Source: Prevotella sp. CAG:732 (GTDB lineage: Bacteria; Bacteroidota; Bacteroidia; Bacteroidales; Bacteroidaceae). Taken from it: a DNA stretch of 19,120 nt. This document shows positions 7,362 to 15,700 of the stretch, piece after piece; position 1 is the stretch's first letter, and each line of letters begins with the position of its first letter. The stretch spans positions 1 through 19,120 of the forward strand of contig FR893251.1 in NCBI GenBank assembly GCA_000436035.1. The letters run 5' to 3'. The translations under genes were made by a program, and so were the position numbers. The notes below the pieces were generated by a model. The model made no database searches, was not told the origin of the DNA, and saw nothing but the letters and a program-made list of their open reading frames with translations.

Positions 7362-9734
7362 TTAAAAAATCGCAGTACCATCTTCTAGACAAACTAGTCG
7401 CTGAGTGGTTCCATCCTTTAGCTTGACGAGGATGCCCACAGCCCCTTGCTGCTCAGGCTCGAAGAAATCAACAGAGGCGATGTCGCCTGGCTCCGTATCT
7501 GAACTAGGCTCATATACTGTCACAAAAGGATGGGTCCATGCCTCACCCTTCTGACGAGCCACAAAGGTAAGCACGGGTTGGTCCTCTACCTTATAAGGTT
7601 GATTTGGCATACGCTCGTATTCGAGGTTGGCAGGCGAGAGAGCTTGGAAGATGGTACGATTCTCGTCCTTTTTCATCCACATCGTCATGGTGATCTCACG
7701 CTGTCCATCCATAGCCTCCACCACCTTATCATCCTGTATCTTGGTCACAAATTGCGTCTTGATACTATTCTGCATCTCAGCCGACACCTTATTATATATA
7801 TAGGAGTAAGCATAGAGATGACCACCGGCGAAGGCGAGTTCTTCGGTAGGTTTCATATCGAGAGGTTGCTGGGTGGCAGCATCCATCACCTTCATCTCCT
7901 GTCCGAGGTTATGATAGAAGTAATCGTGGGTCTTGTCGCCCCCTTCCACCTTCTTGCTACGGAATACGTCGATGTAATATCCTCCCTTGGCAGAAGTCTT
8001 CACGATTGCCGTGGTACGCTGCTGCTGCGCTTGGGTCTCAGGCTCGAGGAACTTGACGGTAGCATAGCTTATCTTATCTTTTAACTCCGAATCTTTCTCA
8101 GTAGAAAGTTTCCACTCGGAGAGTTTCTTGCTGGCAGGTTGTTCCTGGGTCACCTCCGGATAAGAGGCGACGACCTTGAAGGCATGTTGCGACATCATCA
8201 CAGGATAGCTAGACACGCCATCCACCACCACCGTGTTGTGGGCAGGCATCTGAGAGTAATACTCCAGATAGTCCAATCCACTATAGAGATACTTGCCGAT
8301 ACCCGCATCAGGTCCCAAGACATAGCCCTTACCATAGAGTTCGAGGGAGATGCCATTGGCGTGCTGGTGATTGCCGAGACTGGCATTGATGGAAGCCATC
8401 AAGTCGTGCTGCTTGTCCATACCGCTTCGCATCGCTATCCACGACACGTTAGGGGCATAGAACATCGTACTCGTATATGCCTCAATCTCTGAGAGCGGAG
8501 CCTTCGGAGCCACGGCACTCTTCAAGAGATTCATCTCTGAAATCAGATTCTTATTTTTATGGCGAGTGGCATATTTCAACACTTGGTCGATGCCACCTGT
8601 ATTCAAGTATCCTGGATGAGTATCGCCGAAGCCTGCTATCATACGATTCGGGAAGAGATACTCGGCAGAGTTTTTCACTGCATCCACCAAGATAGGACAC
8701 TTCTGGAAGAGGTCGATGCCAGCCTTCTCATCCAACATATTGGAAAACTCGCCCAACAAGCCGAGCACCGTGGTGCTATAGCCCGGCGACTCATACCAAG
8801 TCTTGCTTCTAGCATCGAAACCGAAGTCGATGAGTTTGTTGACGCTCCATTGTCGGATGCTATTCTGATTGACGACATAATCCAAGTAGTATTGCTTGCC
8901 CTTTCCATCGGCATAGGCTTGGTCATCTTGCAATACCAAGGCTATCTTGACGATGAAGTCAGCTTGAAACAAGTCCCAGTTGTTGTGAGGCACACCATTG
9001 GCGATGATGTTCTCCGCCCACTTCTTGAAGCCTGCCTCAATGATTGCCTGGTCATCCTTCACGAGATTCTTGATGAGCGGATACATCTGGGTCAGTTCAT
9101 TGATGACATCCTCATGGATCACCTCGAAGGTCGTCATGCCCACCAAGGTTTGCTGATGTCCGTGGTTAAGGTCGAAAGGCACGTTGCGGTAGGCGATGCC
9201 TTTCATATAAACATCGAATACCTTAGCCGCCATCTTGCCATATCGCAAATCGCCAGTGGCGGCATAGATACGAGCGGCATCACGGGCGACGCTGATAATC
9301 TGTCGGTTGACACTGGCAATATTACAACCCGTCTTGGCTGGGGAAGCCTTCTCCATCTTGCCCGACACCTTATTAATATAGGTCACATTGCCTTGCTCAT
9401 CGTCATCGTAGGGTAGCAAGTCTTCCAACTTCGGGCGGTTGTATAGTGATTCCACGCCACGAATGCCATTATATTTCACGGTAGGTTCGGCGGCACGCTC
9501 CCCTCCAGGCTTTGCGAACGCCTCGCCATTGATGAAGACATCGGTGGCATGGCTATTCCAAAACATCTGTAGGCGAGAATACAACCAGTCGGGCTGCTGA
9601 TCCACTCGGCTCATCACGTTCTCTATCTTAGCCTTCAGCTTGGTAATCTCCGCATCTTCCGCTTTCTTCTTGGCGAAGCCCAAGGAGGAAGAGAGGAGCA
9701 TCAAGGCTGCTACATATAGTACTTTTTGTTTCAT
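7362..9734 (-). CDS. Heparinase II/III-family polysaccharide lyase
   Basis: The 790-residue protein starts with a signal peptide (MKQKVLYVAALMLLSSSLGFA). It has an alpha-helical toroid region containing FDLNHGHQQ (187-195) and NNWDLFQADF (251-260), then a beta-sandwich region with GNHQHANGISLELYGKGY (454-471) and PAHNTVVVDG (497-506). Both are hallmarks of heparinase II/III-like lyases, which cleave uronic-acid-containing chains by beta-elimination with catalytic His and Tyr residues and a structural metal bound near the HQH segment. The exact PL family and substrate cannot be settled here. It is the first gene of an operon with the downstream GH97 and is divergent from the beta-helix enzyme, with 217 bp between them. 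No clear TAnnTTTG promoter is seen on this strand. Confidence 0.82.
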   Translation of the reverse strand: MKQKVLYVAALMLLSSSLGFAKKKAEDAEITKLKAKIENVMSRVDQQPDWLYSRLQMFWNSHATDVFINGEAFAKPGGERAAEPTVKYNGIRGVESLYNRPKLEDLLPYDDDEQGNVTYINKVSGKMEKASPAKTGCNIASVNRQIISVARDAARIYAATGDLRYGKMAAKVFDVYMKGIAYRNVPFDLNHGHQQTLVGMTTFEVIHEDVINELTQMYPLIKNLVKDDQAIIEAGFKKWAENIIANGVPHNNWDLFQADFIVKIALVLQDDQAYADGKGKQYYLDYVVNQNSIRQWSVNKLIDFGFDARSKTWYESPGYSTTVLGLLGEFSNMLDEKAGIDLFQKCPILVDAVKNSAEYLFPNRMIAGFGDTHPGYLNTGGIDQVLKYATRHKNKNLISEMNLLKSAVAPKAPLSEIEAYTSTMFYAPNVSWIAMRSGMDKQHDLMASINASLGNHQHANGISLELYGKGYVLGPDAGIGKYLYSGLDYLEYYSQMPAHNTVVVDGVSSYPVMMSQHAFKVVASYPEVTQEQPASKKLSEWKLSTEKDSELKDKISYATVKFLEPETQAQQQRTTAIVKTSAKGGYYIDVFRSKKVEGGDKTHDYFYHNLGQEMKVMDAATQQPLDMKPTEELAFAGGHLYAYSYIYNKVSAEMQNSIKTQFVTKIQDDKVVEAMDGQREITMTMWMKKDENRTIFQALSPANLEYERMPNQPYKVEDQPVLTFVARQKGEAWTHPFVTVYEPSSDTEPGDIASVDFFEPEQQGAVGILVKLKDGTTQRLVCLEDGTAIF

Positions 9735-9951
9735 GCGATTTACTTGATTGTTTTGAATGTAATACGGCTAAGACCGAGTTTATACGTATAGAAAACTGAA
9801 AGTCTATCCATTTTATTGCTTTCTTACGTAATATAGAATCACCCTTTTACGTAATATAAAGCAGACATCCGTATAGTTCATATAACAATCGAAAGATGAC
9901 ATAACGCCATTCTAACTATGGCATAAAAACATTCTAACCCATCAAAAATTT
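9735..9951. promoter_or_regulatory. Divergent control region with two direct-repeat pairs
   Basis: The 217-bp gap between the lyase and beta-helix genes holds TTACGTAATATA twice (9824-9835 and 9847-9858, 23 bp apart) and CATTCTAAC twice (9908-9916 and 9930-9938, 22 bp apart). TTACGTAA is itself a palindrome, and TATACGTATA (9781-9790) is another. Spacing near two helical turns puts both copies on one DNA face, as expected for a dimeric activator such as an AraC-type or hybrid two-component regulator. No good TAnnTTTG match was found for either gene. Confidence 0.5.
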
Positions 9952-11370
9952 ATGAAAAAGGTACTATCAACTCTCATTCTAGGACTCTTGGCACTGACCT
10001 CCTTTGCCAAGGACAAACTCATCGTTGCGCCTGCTCCCACGGGCATCGAACTGAAGCACGACTTCGAGGTGAAGGCTCGCATCCATGGCGGCGAATGGCA
10101 AGACGTGAGCACCTACGCCTTCAAGGTGGATAGGGTGGCGAACGCCAAGCACAACGTGGAAATCACCTCAGTGGCTAAATTCGAGTTCGAGGGGAAAGTG
10201 GAAATACAGGTGAAGAGCATCGCTCAGGACATCAAGAGTTACAAGATCAGACCGAACTCCTACGGCATCACGGCTATACAAGAGGGCAACACGCTGACCT
10301 TCTCGCTCGACCGTCCTCGCTATCTCTCCGTAGAAATCAACGGCAACATCTACCAGAATCTCCAAATCTTCGCAGACAACGTATTAGAAAAACCAAAGGT
10401 AAAAAAGAAGAAAGACCTCATATATTTCGGTCCGGGCATCCACGACTTCAAGGGCGACTCCATCCACATCGCTTCGGGCAAGACGGTTTTCATCGACAAT
10501 GGAGCGGTTATCAAGGGATGGTTATCCACCTATGGCTCCAACCATGTCAAAATATTGGGACATGGCATCGTCATGCCGGGACATCATGAGGGCATCATGG
10601 TGAGATATGCCAAGAATATAAACATCGATGGTCCTATCACTACCCAGTTGCCTATCGGTGGAAGCGACTCCGTGACCGTGAAGAACGTGAAGGTGATGAG
10701 CTGGTATGGATGGGGCGATGGCTTCAACATCTTCGCCAGCAACAATATCCACCAAGAGCATCTCTTCGCTCGCACCAGCGACGACTGCTCCACCATCTAC
10801 TGCACTCGCAAGGATTATCATGGTGGCTGCAAAAACATCACCATCAAGGACTGCGTGTATTGGGCTGACGTGGCTCACCCTATCATGATAGGACTCCACA
10901 GCGAGACGCCTGAGAACGAAGAAATCATCAACGTGCTCTACGAGGACATCGACATCCTAGAACATGCTGAGAACCAGATAGACTACCAAGGTTGTATCGG
11001 CATCAACGATGGCGACAACATCCTGGTGAAGGGCGTTACCTTCCAAAACTTCCATATCGACAACATCCGCAAGGGCATGATTGTCAACATGCGAGTATGT
11101 TTCAACAAGAAGTATTGCACCGCTCCTGGCCGTGGCATCGAGGACATCACCCTGCGCAATATCGCCTATACGGGCGAGATGCCAAACATGGGCATCATCG
11201 CTGGATATGACCAAAGTCGCATGGTGAAGAACATCCGCTTCGAGAACTTCACCATCAATGGCAAGGTGCTTACAGACGATATGCCAGGAAAACCAAAGTG
11301 GTACAAGACCGCCGACCTGGCGAACATCTACGTGAACGACCATGTGGAGAACTTGATTTTCACCAAGTAA
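9952..11370 (+). CDS. Secreted beta-helix glycosidase, GH28-like
   Basis: The 472-residue protein has a signal peptide (MKKVLSTLILGLLALTSFA). An N-terminal beta-sandwich-like region (about 20-150) precedes a right-handed parallel beta-helix with repeated short strands. Residues that may form the active site lie in WGDGFNI (254-260), TSDDCSTIY (275-283) and HPIMIGLHS (309-317). They resemble the GH28 polygalacturonase order NTD, DD and GHG, but NTD is GDG-like and the GHG is not conserved. It may therefore belong to another beta-helix family or have a different substrate. The gene is divergent from the lyase and converges on the PP2C-like gene across a strong hairpin. Being secreted and next to a lyase and GH97, it probably acts on the same glycan. 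Confidence 0.72.
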   Translation: MKKVLSTLILGLLALTSFAKDKLIVAPAPTGIELKHDFEVKARIHGGEWQDVSTYAFKVDRVANAKHNVEITSVAKFEFEGKVEIQVKSIAQDIKSYKIRPNSYGITAIQEGNTLTFSLDRPRYLSVEINGNIYQNLQIFADNVLEKPKVKKKKDLIYFGPGIHDFKGDSIHIASGKTVFIDNGAVIKGWLSTYGSNHVKILGHGIVMPGHHEGIMVRYAKNINIDGPITTQLPIGGSDSVTVKNVKVMSWYGWGDGFNIFASNNIHQEHLFARTSDDCSTIYCTRKDYHGGCKNITIKDCVYWADVAHPIMIGLHSETPENEEIINVLYEDIDILEHAENQIDYQGCIGINDGDNILVKGVTFQNFHIDNIRKGMIVNMRVCFNKKYCTAPGRGIEDITLRNIAYTGEMPNMGIIAGYDQSRMVKNIRFENFTINGKVLTDDMPGKPKWYKTADLANIYVNDHVENLIFTK

Positions 11371-11397
11371 CTTGAGTAAATAGATTTCATTGAGAGG

Positions 11398-11436
11398 CGA
11401 CCGCCCTATATCTGAAAACGGATATAGGTGCGGTCG
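11398..11436. terminator. Strong hairpin between convergent genes, overlapping the PP2C stop
   Basis: CGACCGC plus CCTATATC (11398-11412) pairs with GATATAGG and GCGGTCG (11421-11436), giving about 15 bp with one bulged T. It begins 28 bp after the beta-helix stop and covers the last codons of the PP2C-like gene. A T-rich stretch follows on the right. Confidence 0.6.
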
Positions 11437-12239
11437 TCAAAGCTTTTATTGCCTACCACGATTCCCTTGGTGGCTATAAATTCATGGGTGCATTGAGGGT
11501 CATAGGCAAGAAGATGCGCCAAAGCCTCCTCGCTCTCTGTCAAGGTCGGTTTGAGGAAAGGATAACCATCGCTTGCCAAGACGATCTCCTTTGTAGGAAG
11601 AGGTAAGCTATCAGCTACATCTGTCTCTACATTTTTTTGGGGAGCATTCAGTGAAACGACCTTCATTCCTTTCTGATAAATCGGAAATCCATCTATCACC
11701 GTGTAGGTTTTGTTCTGTCCCTCCAGCATCGCCTGGATGAGCAAGGGTTCTATCGTCTTGCGAGCCTCCTGCGGCGTGAAGCCTTGTCGGATGAGTTCCA
11801 CTCGCCTACGAGCGACTATATCCTCGAAAGGTTTGTTGTTCTCATATAGTTTTCCGTCGATGATGGCTTGGCAGTCGCCTACCATCCATACCTCATTCTT
11901 CGCCTTGCTATAGAGGATGGCGGAAGCGGTGAGCCGCTCCTCTGGATGCGCTTGCATCTGCTCCTCTATCCCCTGCTGGCGATACACCTTATTATATATA
12001 TAGGACGTGACACCCTCGCAGAAGTCCTCCACCGTGCTTTCCGGTTTCAGTTCGTGCTGGATATACTCCGAGATAAGCACCATGGCGTAACGTCCATTCT
12101 TCATGTCGGGTGAGAGATGATGGGGAGTCTTGCTCGTGCTTCCATCTATCACGGCGATGAAGTCGGCGGTAACGACCAGTCCGTCCTCACAACTTTCCGG
12201 GCTTTTCTTGCCCTCTATCTTGCTTTCTATTACTTTCAT
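11406..12239 (-). CDS. PP2C-like metal-dependent protein phosphatase
   Basis: The 277-residue protein has no signal peptide and should be cytosolic. It shows the acidic motifs of PP2C/PPM phosphatases in order: CEDG (17-20), IDGSTS (31-36), VGDCQ (120-124), LASDGY (221-226) and DDRTY (268-272). Their Asp residues bind the two catalytic metal ions in this fold, which removes phosphate from Ser or Thr. Sequence between the motifs diverges from classic PP2C, and the segment from about 135 to 190 is unusual. No protein kinase or stress-response partner is seen in the window. A TACTTTTG promoter element lies 70 bp upstream on the minus strand. The call rests on motif order and is moderately sure. 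Confidence 0.62.
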   Translation of the reverse strand: MKVIESKIEGKKSPESCEDGLVVTADFIAVIDGSTSKTPHHLSPDMKNGRYAMVLISEYIQHELKPESTVEDFCEGVTSYIYNKVYRQQGIEEQMQAHPEERLTASAILYSKAKNEVWMVGDCQAIIDGKLYENNKPFEDIVARRRVELIRQGFTPQEARKTIEPLLIQAMLEGQNKTYTVIDGFPIYQKGMKVVSLNAPQKNVETDVADSLPLPTKEIVLASDGYPFLKPTLTESEEALAHLLAYDPQCTHEFIATKGIVVGNKSFDDRTYIRFQI

Positions 12240-12308
12240 GTTTCAATGTATTTAGAGTCATAAGCAATGATATGGCTTGCTTCTTGCCATCCCATTGCCT
12301 TGCCGATG

Positions 12309-12316
12309 CAAAAGTA
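12309..12316 (-). promoter_or_regulatory. -7 element of the PP2C-like gene
   Basis: On the minus strand this reads TACTTTTG, matching TAnnTTTG, 70 bp before the ATG at 12239. Confidence 0.45.
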
Positions 12317-12359
12317 CAAAAAATAGCAGTTCACTCCAAATGAATCCCCGACATTTCAT

Positions 12360-12462
12360 CCTTATCTCGCCGCTAACGCATATTTTATGTCAATTCTGGC
12401 AAAATAAGACCGCCTTATTTTGCCGCTAACGATATTTTTTGTATCTTTGCGGCGAAATAAGG
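12360..12462. repeat. Repeat cluster over the promoter of the second ATPase
   Basis: A 30-31 bp direct repeat occurs at 12360-12390 and 12413-12442, with the core GCCGCTAACG then ATATTTT. A third, inverted copy of its first 14 bases (GCGGCGAAATAAGG) lies at 12449-12462. A perfect 11-bp palindrome, GGCAAAATAAG/CTTATTTTGCC, spans 12398-12424 with a 5-bp centre. The palindrome covers the -33 box and the inverted copy touches the -7 box, so this looks like an operator cluster. Confidence 0.7.
12419..12449 (+). promoter_or_regulatory. Promoter of the second ATPase gene
   Basis: TTTG (12419-12422), a 19-bp spacer and TATCTTTG (12442-12449) match the Bacteroidetes -33/-7 consensus well. The ATG follows at 12473. 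Confidence 0.7.
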
Positions 12463-12472
12463 AGATTGAAAT

Positions 12473-13900
12473 ATGGAAAGAATCATAGGAAGAAAGAAGG
12501 AAATACAAGAGTTGCAAGCTTGCTTTCACTCTAATCAAGCAGAATTTGTTGCCATTTACGGCAGACGAAGAGTAGGAAAAACATTTCTCGTCAGAGAAAT
12601 GTTCAAAGACAATATGGTGTTCTACCATACAGGACTATCCCCATTTGAGTTGAAGAATGAAGTTCTCATCAATAGTCAACTGACCAATTTCTATTCCTCC
12701 CTCAAACGATATGGTTACGAAGGAACAGAAAAGCCAAGTGACTGGATGGAAGCCTTTGATATGCTCATCAAGTTCTTGGAAACCAATCAAAAAGAAGAGA
12801 AACAAGTCGTCTTCATAGATGAAATCGCATGGATGGACACTCCACGCTCAGGCTTTCTAACGGCGTTCGAACACTTTTGGAACGGTTGGGCATCAGGACA
12901 GCATCATCTCATGCTCATTACTTGCAGTTCTGCTGCATCGTGGGTTCTTGACAATATCATCAACAACCGAGGGGGACTTTACGACCGTACAACTTGCGAA
13001 ATTCATCTCTCTCCCTTCACCTTGCAAGAATGTGAGCAATATCTGCATTCCAAGGATATCCAACTAGATCGATACAGCCAAGCTCTCTCCTATATGGCTA
13101 TAGGTGGAGTACCCTATTATCTATCCATGCTAAAAAAAGGTGAGAGCATAGCTGCTAATATCGACAATTTGTTCTTTGCAAAAGGTGCCAAATTGCGCAA
13201 CGAGTTTGACAACTTATTTGCCTCACAGTTTGCCGACTCCGAGTCCTTGAAGTCCATCGTCAAACTTCTGACCAAGAAAAAAGAAGGATTCACAAGAAAG
13301 GAAATATCAGAGTTATGCAAGATAAAGACAGGCGGAGGACTGACGAAGCTATTGAAGTCTCTGGAAGAGAGCGACTTTATACTTCCTTATCTAAGTTACA
13401 AAGGTTCCAAAAGAAACTTAAAGTACAAGTTGACAGACCCATTCCTTCTCTTCTGTCTCCAGTTCAAGGGGAATATGACCAACGAACGTTACTGGCAAGA
13501 GAACCAGAACTCCGCCAAACTGAATGCTTGGCGAGGTTTTGCCTTTGAAAACCTCTGTTTCTGTCATATACCACAAATCAAGAGGGCATTGGGCATCCAA
13601 GGTGTACAAGCAGAAGTGCTACCATGGCACAGTGAGCAGAAAGAAGGCGGGGCACAGACCGACATGATCATCGATAGAGCCGACCGCCTCATCAACATCT
13701 GTGAGATGAAATTCTACAACACCGATTTCATTGTCGATAAAGGATATGATACCGTGCTGAGAAACAAGCTTACCACCTTCATGGAGGAAACCAAAGTAAG
13801 AAAGTCCCCCATCATGACGCTCATCACGACCTTCGGATTGAAATACAATGAATATTCCGGTCGCTTCCAAAGTGTCATCACCCTCGAAGACTTGTTCTAG
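12473..13900 (+). CDS. DUF234-type AAA-family ATPase with C-terminal nuclease-like domain (second copy)
   Basis: The 475-residue protein is a paralogue of the ATPase at 3916-5346, with the same domain order and near-equal length. Walker A is GRRRVGKT (30-37) and Walker B is VVFIDE (112-117). The middle part carries the conserved GGVPYYLSML segment (211-220). The C-terminal nuclease-like domain has FEN (358-360), TDMIIDRAD (396-404) and CEMKF (410-414), matching the DxnExK pattern of PD-(D/E)XK folds. The two proteins are clearly diverged, so this is not a recent duplication. It is a single gene with its own promoter; the gene to the right is on the other strand. Function is unknown; roles in DNA handling or defence are only possibilities. 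Confidence 0.85.
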   Translation: MERIIGRKKEIQELQACFHSNQAEFVAIYGRRRVGKTFLVREMFKDNMVFYHTGLSPFELKNEVLINSQLTNFYSSLKRYGYEGTEKPSDWMEAFDMLIKFLETNQKEEKQVVFIDEIAWMDTPRSGFLTAFEHFWNGWASGQHHLMLITCSSAASWVLDNIINNRGGLYDRTTCEIHLSPFTLQECEQYLHSKDIQLDRYSQALSYMAIGGVPYYLSMLKKGESIAANIDNLFFAKGAKLRNEFDNLFASQFADSESLKSIVKLLTKKKEGFTRKEISELCKIKTGGGLTKLLKSLEESDFILPYLSYKGSKRNLKYKLTDPFLLFCLQFKGNMTNERYWQENQNSAKLNAWRGFAFENLCFCHIPQIKRALGIQGVQAEVLPWHSEQKEGGAQTDMIIDRADRLINICEMKFYNTDFIVDKGYDTVLRNKLTTFMEETKVRKSPIMTLITTFGLKYNEYSGRFQSVITLEDLF

Positions 13901-13904
13901 AAGA

Positions 13905-14017
13905 CTGAGGGCGATTTTGTACTTTTCCTCAGTACGCCCCTCTGCTCGCCCCTCTGCTTTGGCATTGCCCAATACATCATTTTGAATCATGATAGCTATG
14001 ATTACCTTTATCAGCAA
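13905..14017 (-). pseudogene. Remnant of an Rpn-like (PD-(D/E)XK transposase-like) gene
   Basis: On the minus strand an open frame reads MIQNDVLGNAKAEGRAEGR and then TEEKYKIALSLLEQ. The AEGRAEGR tail is typical of the C-terminus of Rpn-family recombination-promoting nucleases, which are common in Bacteroidales. The nuclease domain is missing, the first ATG is at 13990, and the frame runs on into antisense of the ATPase end. A perfect promoter (14062-14093) points at it. It is probably a deletion remnant, though a small intact protein cannot be excluded. Confidence 0.4.
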
Positions 14018-14061
14018 GAACTTCCAAGATTTTCACCTATTCATTCAAGAATTATCGCTTG

Positions 14062-14093
14062 CAAATGTACGACAAATCATCGTAACTACCAAA
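14062..14093 (-). promoter_or_regulatory. Promoter facing the Rpn-like remnant
   Basis: On the minus strand TTTG (14090-14093), a 20-bp spacer and TACATTTG (14062-14069) fit the Bacteroidetes consensus exactly. The first ATG downstream in the remnant frame is at 13990. Confidence 0.6.
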
Positions 14094-14106
14094 TATTTAA
14101 GTAAAT

Positions 14107-14144
14107 AAAAAAAGGAGAGACGAGCTTCACAGCCCACCTCTCCC
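14107..14144 (-). terminator. Intrinsic terminator of the SusC/SusD operon
   Basis: On the minus strand a GGAGAG/CTCTCC stem is followed at once by seven T (14107-14113). It lies about 65 bp after the SusD stop. A smaller hairpin, AATGCCA/TGGCATT (14160-14177), sits between the stop and this terminator. Confidence 0.75.
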
Positions 14145-14207
14145 GAGAGATTTATAGAAAATGCCACTCATGGCATTCCTATATCTTGATTAAAAATATT
14201 ATCAAAA

Positions 14208-15677
14208 TTAATTTGCCTTTGGCAATGTTTTACTCCAATCATTCTGAGTAACGCCAAAACCTGCATTGGTTTCGTCAACAGGAATTGGATATACAAAGTC
14301 TGAGATCTTATAATTGTTAAAAGTGAACTTCACCTCTGGGGCACCATAAGCATATACAGATGCCTTTTCGTCCCAACGGCGCAAATCATACAAACGAAGT
14401 CCTTCCTGGAACAATTCGCGAGCACGCTCATCCTTCAAGAAAGCAAGAACCTCATCTTTTGTTGTACCCAACTGCTCAGCAGAAGTAATATCCGCATTAC
14501 GCTTTGCCACAACTAACAAAGAATTTCTAGCCTCATCAAAATCTGCGGCAGTAGTTCCATGAAGCTTAGCCTCTGCCTTAATGAGATACATTTCTGGCGC
14601 ATTGATCAAATAGTTTGTCGTTGTTACGGTAGGGAACTTACCACCCTTAAAGACAGGCTTGGTTGGCGTAGAAGAAGCATCCCAAATGAAGATTGAAGTT
14701 CTGCAATCATTTGCACCATACATCTTCTGAAGCTTAGGACTTGGGCTAAAGCTGTAAGTTGACCACAATGTACCGCAAGATTGTGCTGACCAGTTATGCT
14801 TATCATCAATAGACAAATAGAACAAGCTCTCCGTATTGACACCTGTAGAAGAATACAATGCCTTGTACTCATCTGCCGTTGTTGCTATAGCAGACACATC
14901 TGCATCATCAAGAGCTTGCTGAGCATAAGACGCAGCGTCAGACCAATTCTCCATATAGAGATAAACACGAGCCAACAATCCTTCTGCTGCAGCCTTGGTA
15001 AAGTAAACTTTCTTGCCTCTATCTGCACCAGCCTTATCAAAATGCTCAATCGCATTTTTCAAATCGGCGACAATAGACGTGTATGTTTCACCTACCGTAG
15101 AGCGAGATACCTGCTCGAAAGCCTTTATTGGCTCCTCTGAAATTACAATACCTGGTTGATCAGAAAAATCCTGACCATTTACCTTGATTTGATGACCATA
15201 GATATTGACTAAAGCAAGTTTAGCATAAGCACGAAGAGCATAAGCCTCTGCCAAAGCAACATCCAATGTCTGCTTATCTTCCTCTGTAGAAGTCTCATAC
15301 AATTTCTTGCCTGCATTAATTGCTCTCGCTGAATTATCAATTACTTTGTAACCATAATTCCAAATATAAAGCAAATAGCTTTCCTCATCTGTCATCGTAT
15401 AAGAATAGATGGCATCCATATGACTTGTAGAACCATTCCAATATGACAAGTCTGTAGGAATATCACCAATCATCGTTGCAAAGTCTCCTGCAAAATAATA
15501 GTGATAAAACCAATCGTACTCACCATTTACGGCATTACTTACAGAAGATGCATCTGTCAAACCATTGTCCACATCTACACCAGAATAGTTCTTGGTGTCC
15601 AAAAAGTCATCTCCACAACTTGTCAAACAAGTTCCTGTTACTGACAAAAACAGTAAACCTAATATATGTTTCTTCAT
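14208..15677 (-). CDS. susD-like: SusD-family outer-membrane glycan-binding lipoprotein
   Basis: The 489-residue protein is a SusD-type lipoprotein: the lipobox LTSC places Cys21 as the lipidated residue, followed by GDDFLDTKNY, a usual SusD start. The body is helical with tetratricopeptide-like features (EAYALRAYAKLALVNIYG, AAAEGLLARVYLYMENW), then the C-terminal signature ERARELFQEGLRLYDLRRW. SusD caps the SusC barrel at the cell surface and captures oligosaccharides. ATG 15677 is chosen because it gives the lipoprotein signal; the frame stays open 26 codons upstream (to 15755), but that would overlap SusC and lacks a signal. It lies 23 bp after SusC and ends before a terminator. Confidence 0.95.
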   Translation of the reverse strand: MKKHILGLLFLSVTGTCLTSCGDDFLDTKNYSGVDVDNGLTDASSVSNAVNGEYDWFYHYYFAGDFATMIGDIPTDLSYWNGSTSHMDAIYSYTMTDEESYLLYIWNYGYKVIDNSARAINAGKKLYETSTEEDKQTLDVALAEAYALRAYAKLALVNIYGHQIKVNGQDFSDQPGIVISEEPIKAFEQVSRSTVGETYTSIVADLKNAIEHFDKAGADRGKKVYFTKAAAEGLLARVYLYMENWSDAASYAQQALDDADVSAIATTADEYKALYSSTGVNTESLFYLSIDDKHNWSAQSCGTLWSTYSFSPSPKLQKMYGANDCRTSIFIWDASSTPTKPVFKGGKFPTVTTTNYLINAPEMYLIKAEAKLHGTTAADFDEARNSLLVVAKRNADITSAEQLGTTKDEVLAFLKDERARELFQEGLRLYDLRRWDEKASVYAYGAPEVKFTFNNYKISDFVYPIPVDETNAGFGVTQNDWSKTLPKAN

Positions 15678-15700
15678 ATTATTCCTTAATTTGAATCTTT

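Noticed and set aside
7784..7805. A 22-bp sequence shared with 11984-12005
   Set aside because: In both genes it falls in coding sequence for the peptide SYIYNKV on the minus strand, with AT repeats in the middle. Two such short matches in unrelated genes are best explained by chance and codon use.
8559..9416. A 285-codon open frame on the plus strand
   Set aside because: It is antisense to the heparinase-type lyase and shows no recognisable motif or start signal.
3916..13900. Composite transposon bounded by the two ATPase genes
   Set aside because: The ATPases are clearly diverged, have no transposase motifs and no shared flanking terminal repeats, so they do not look like paired insertion ends.
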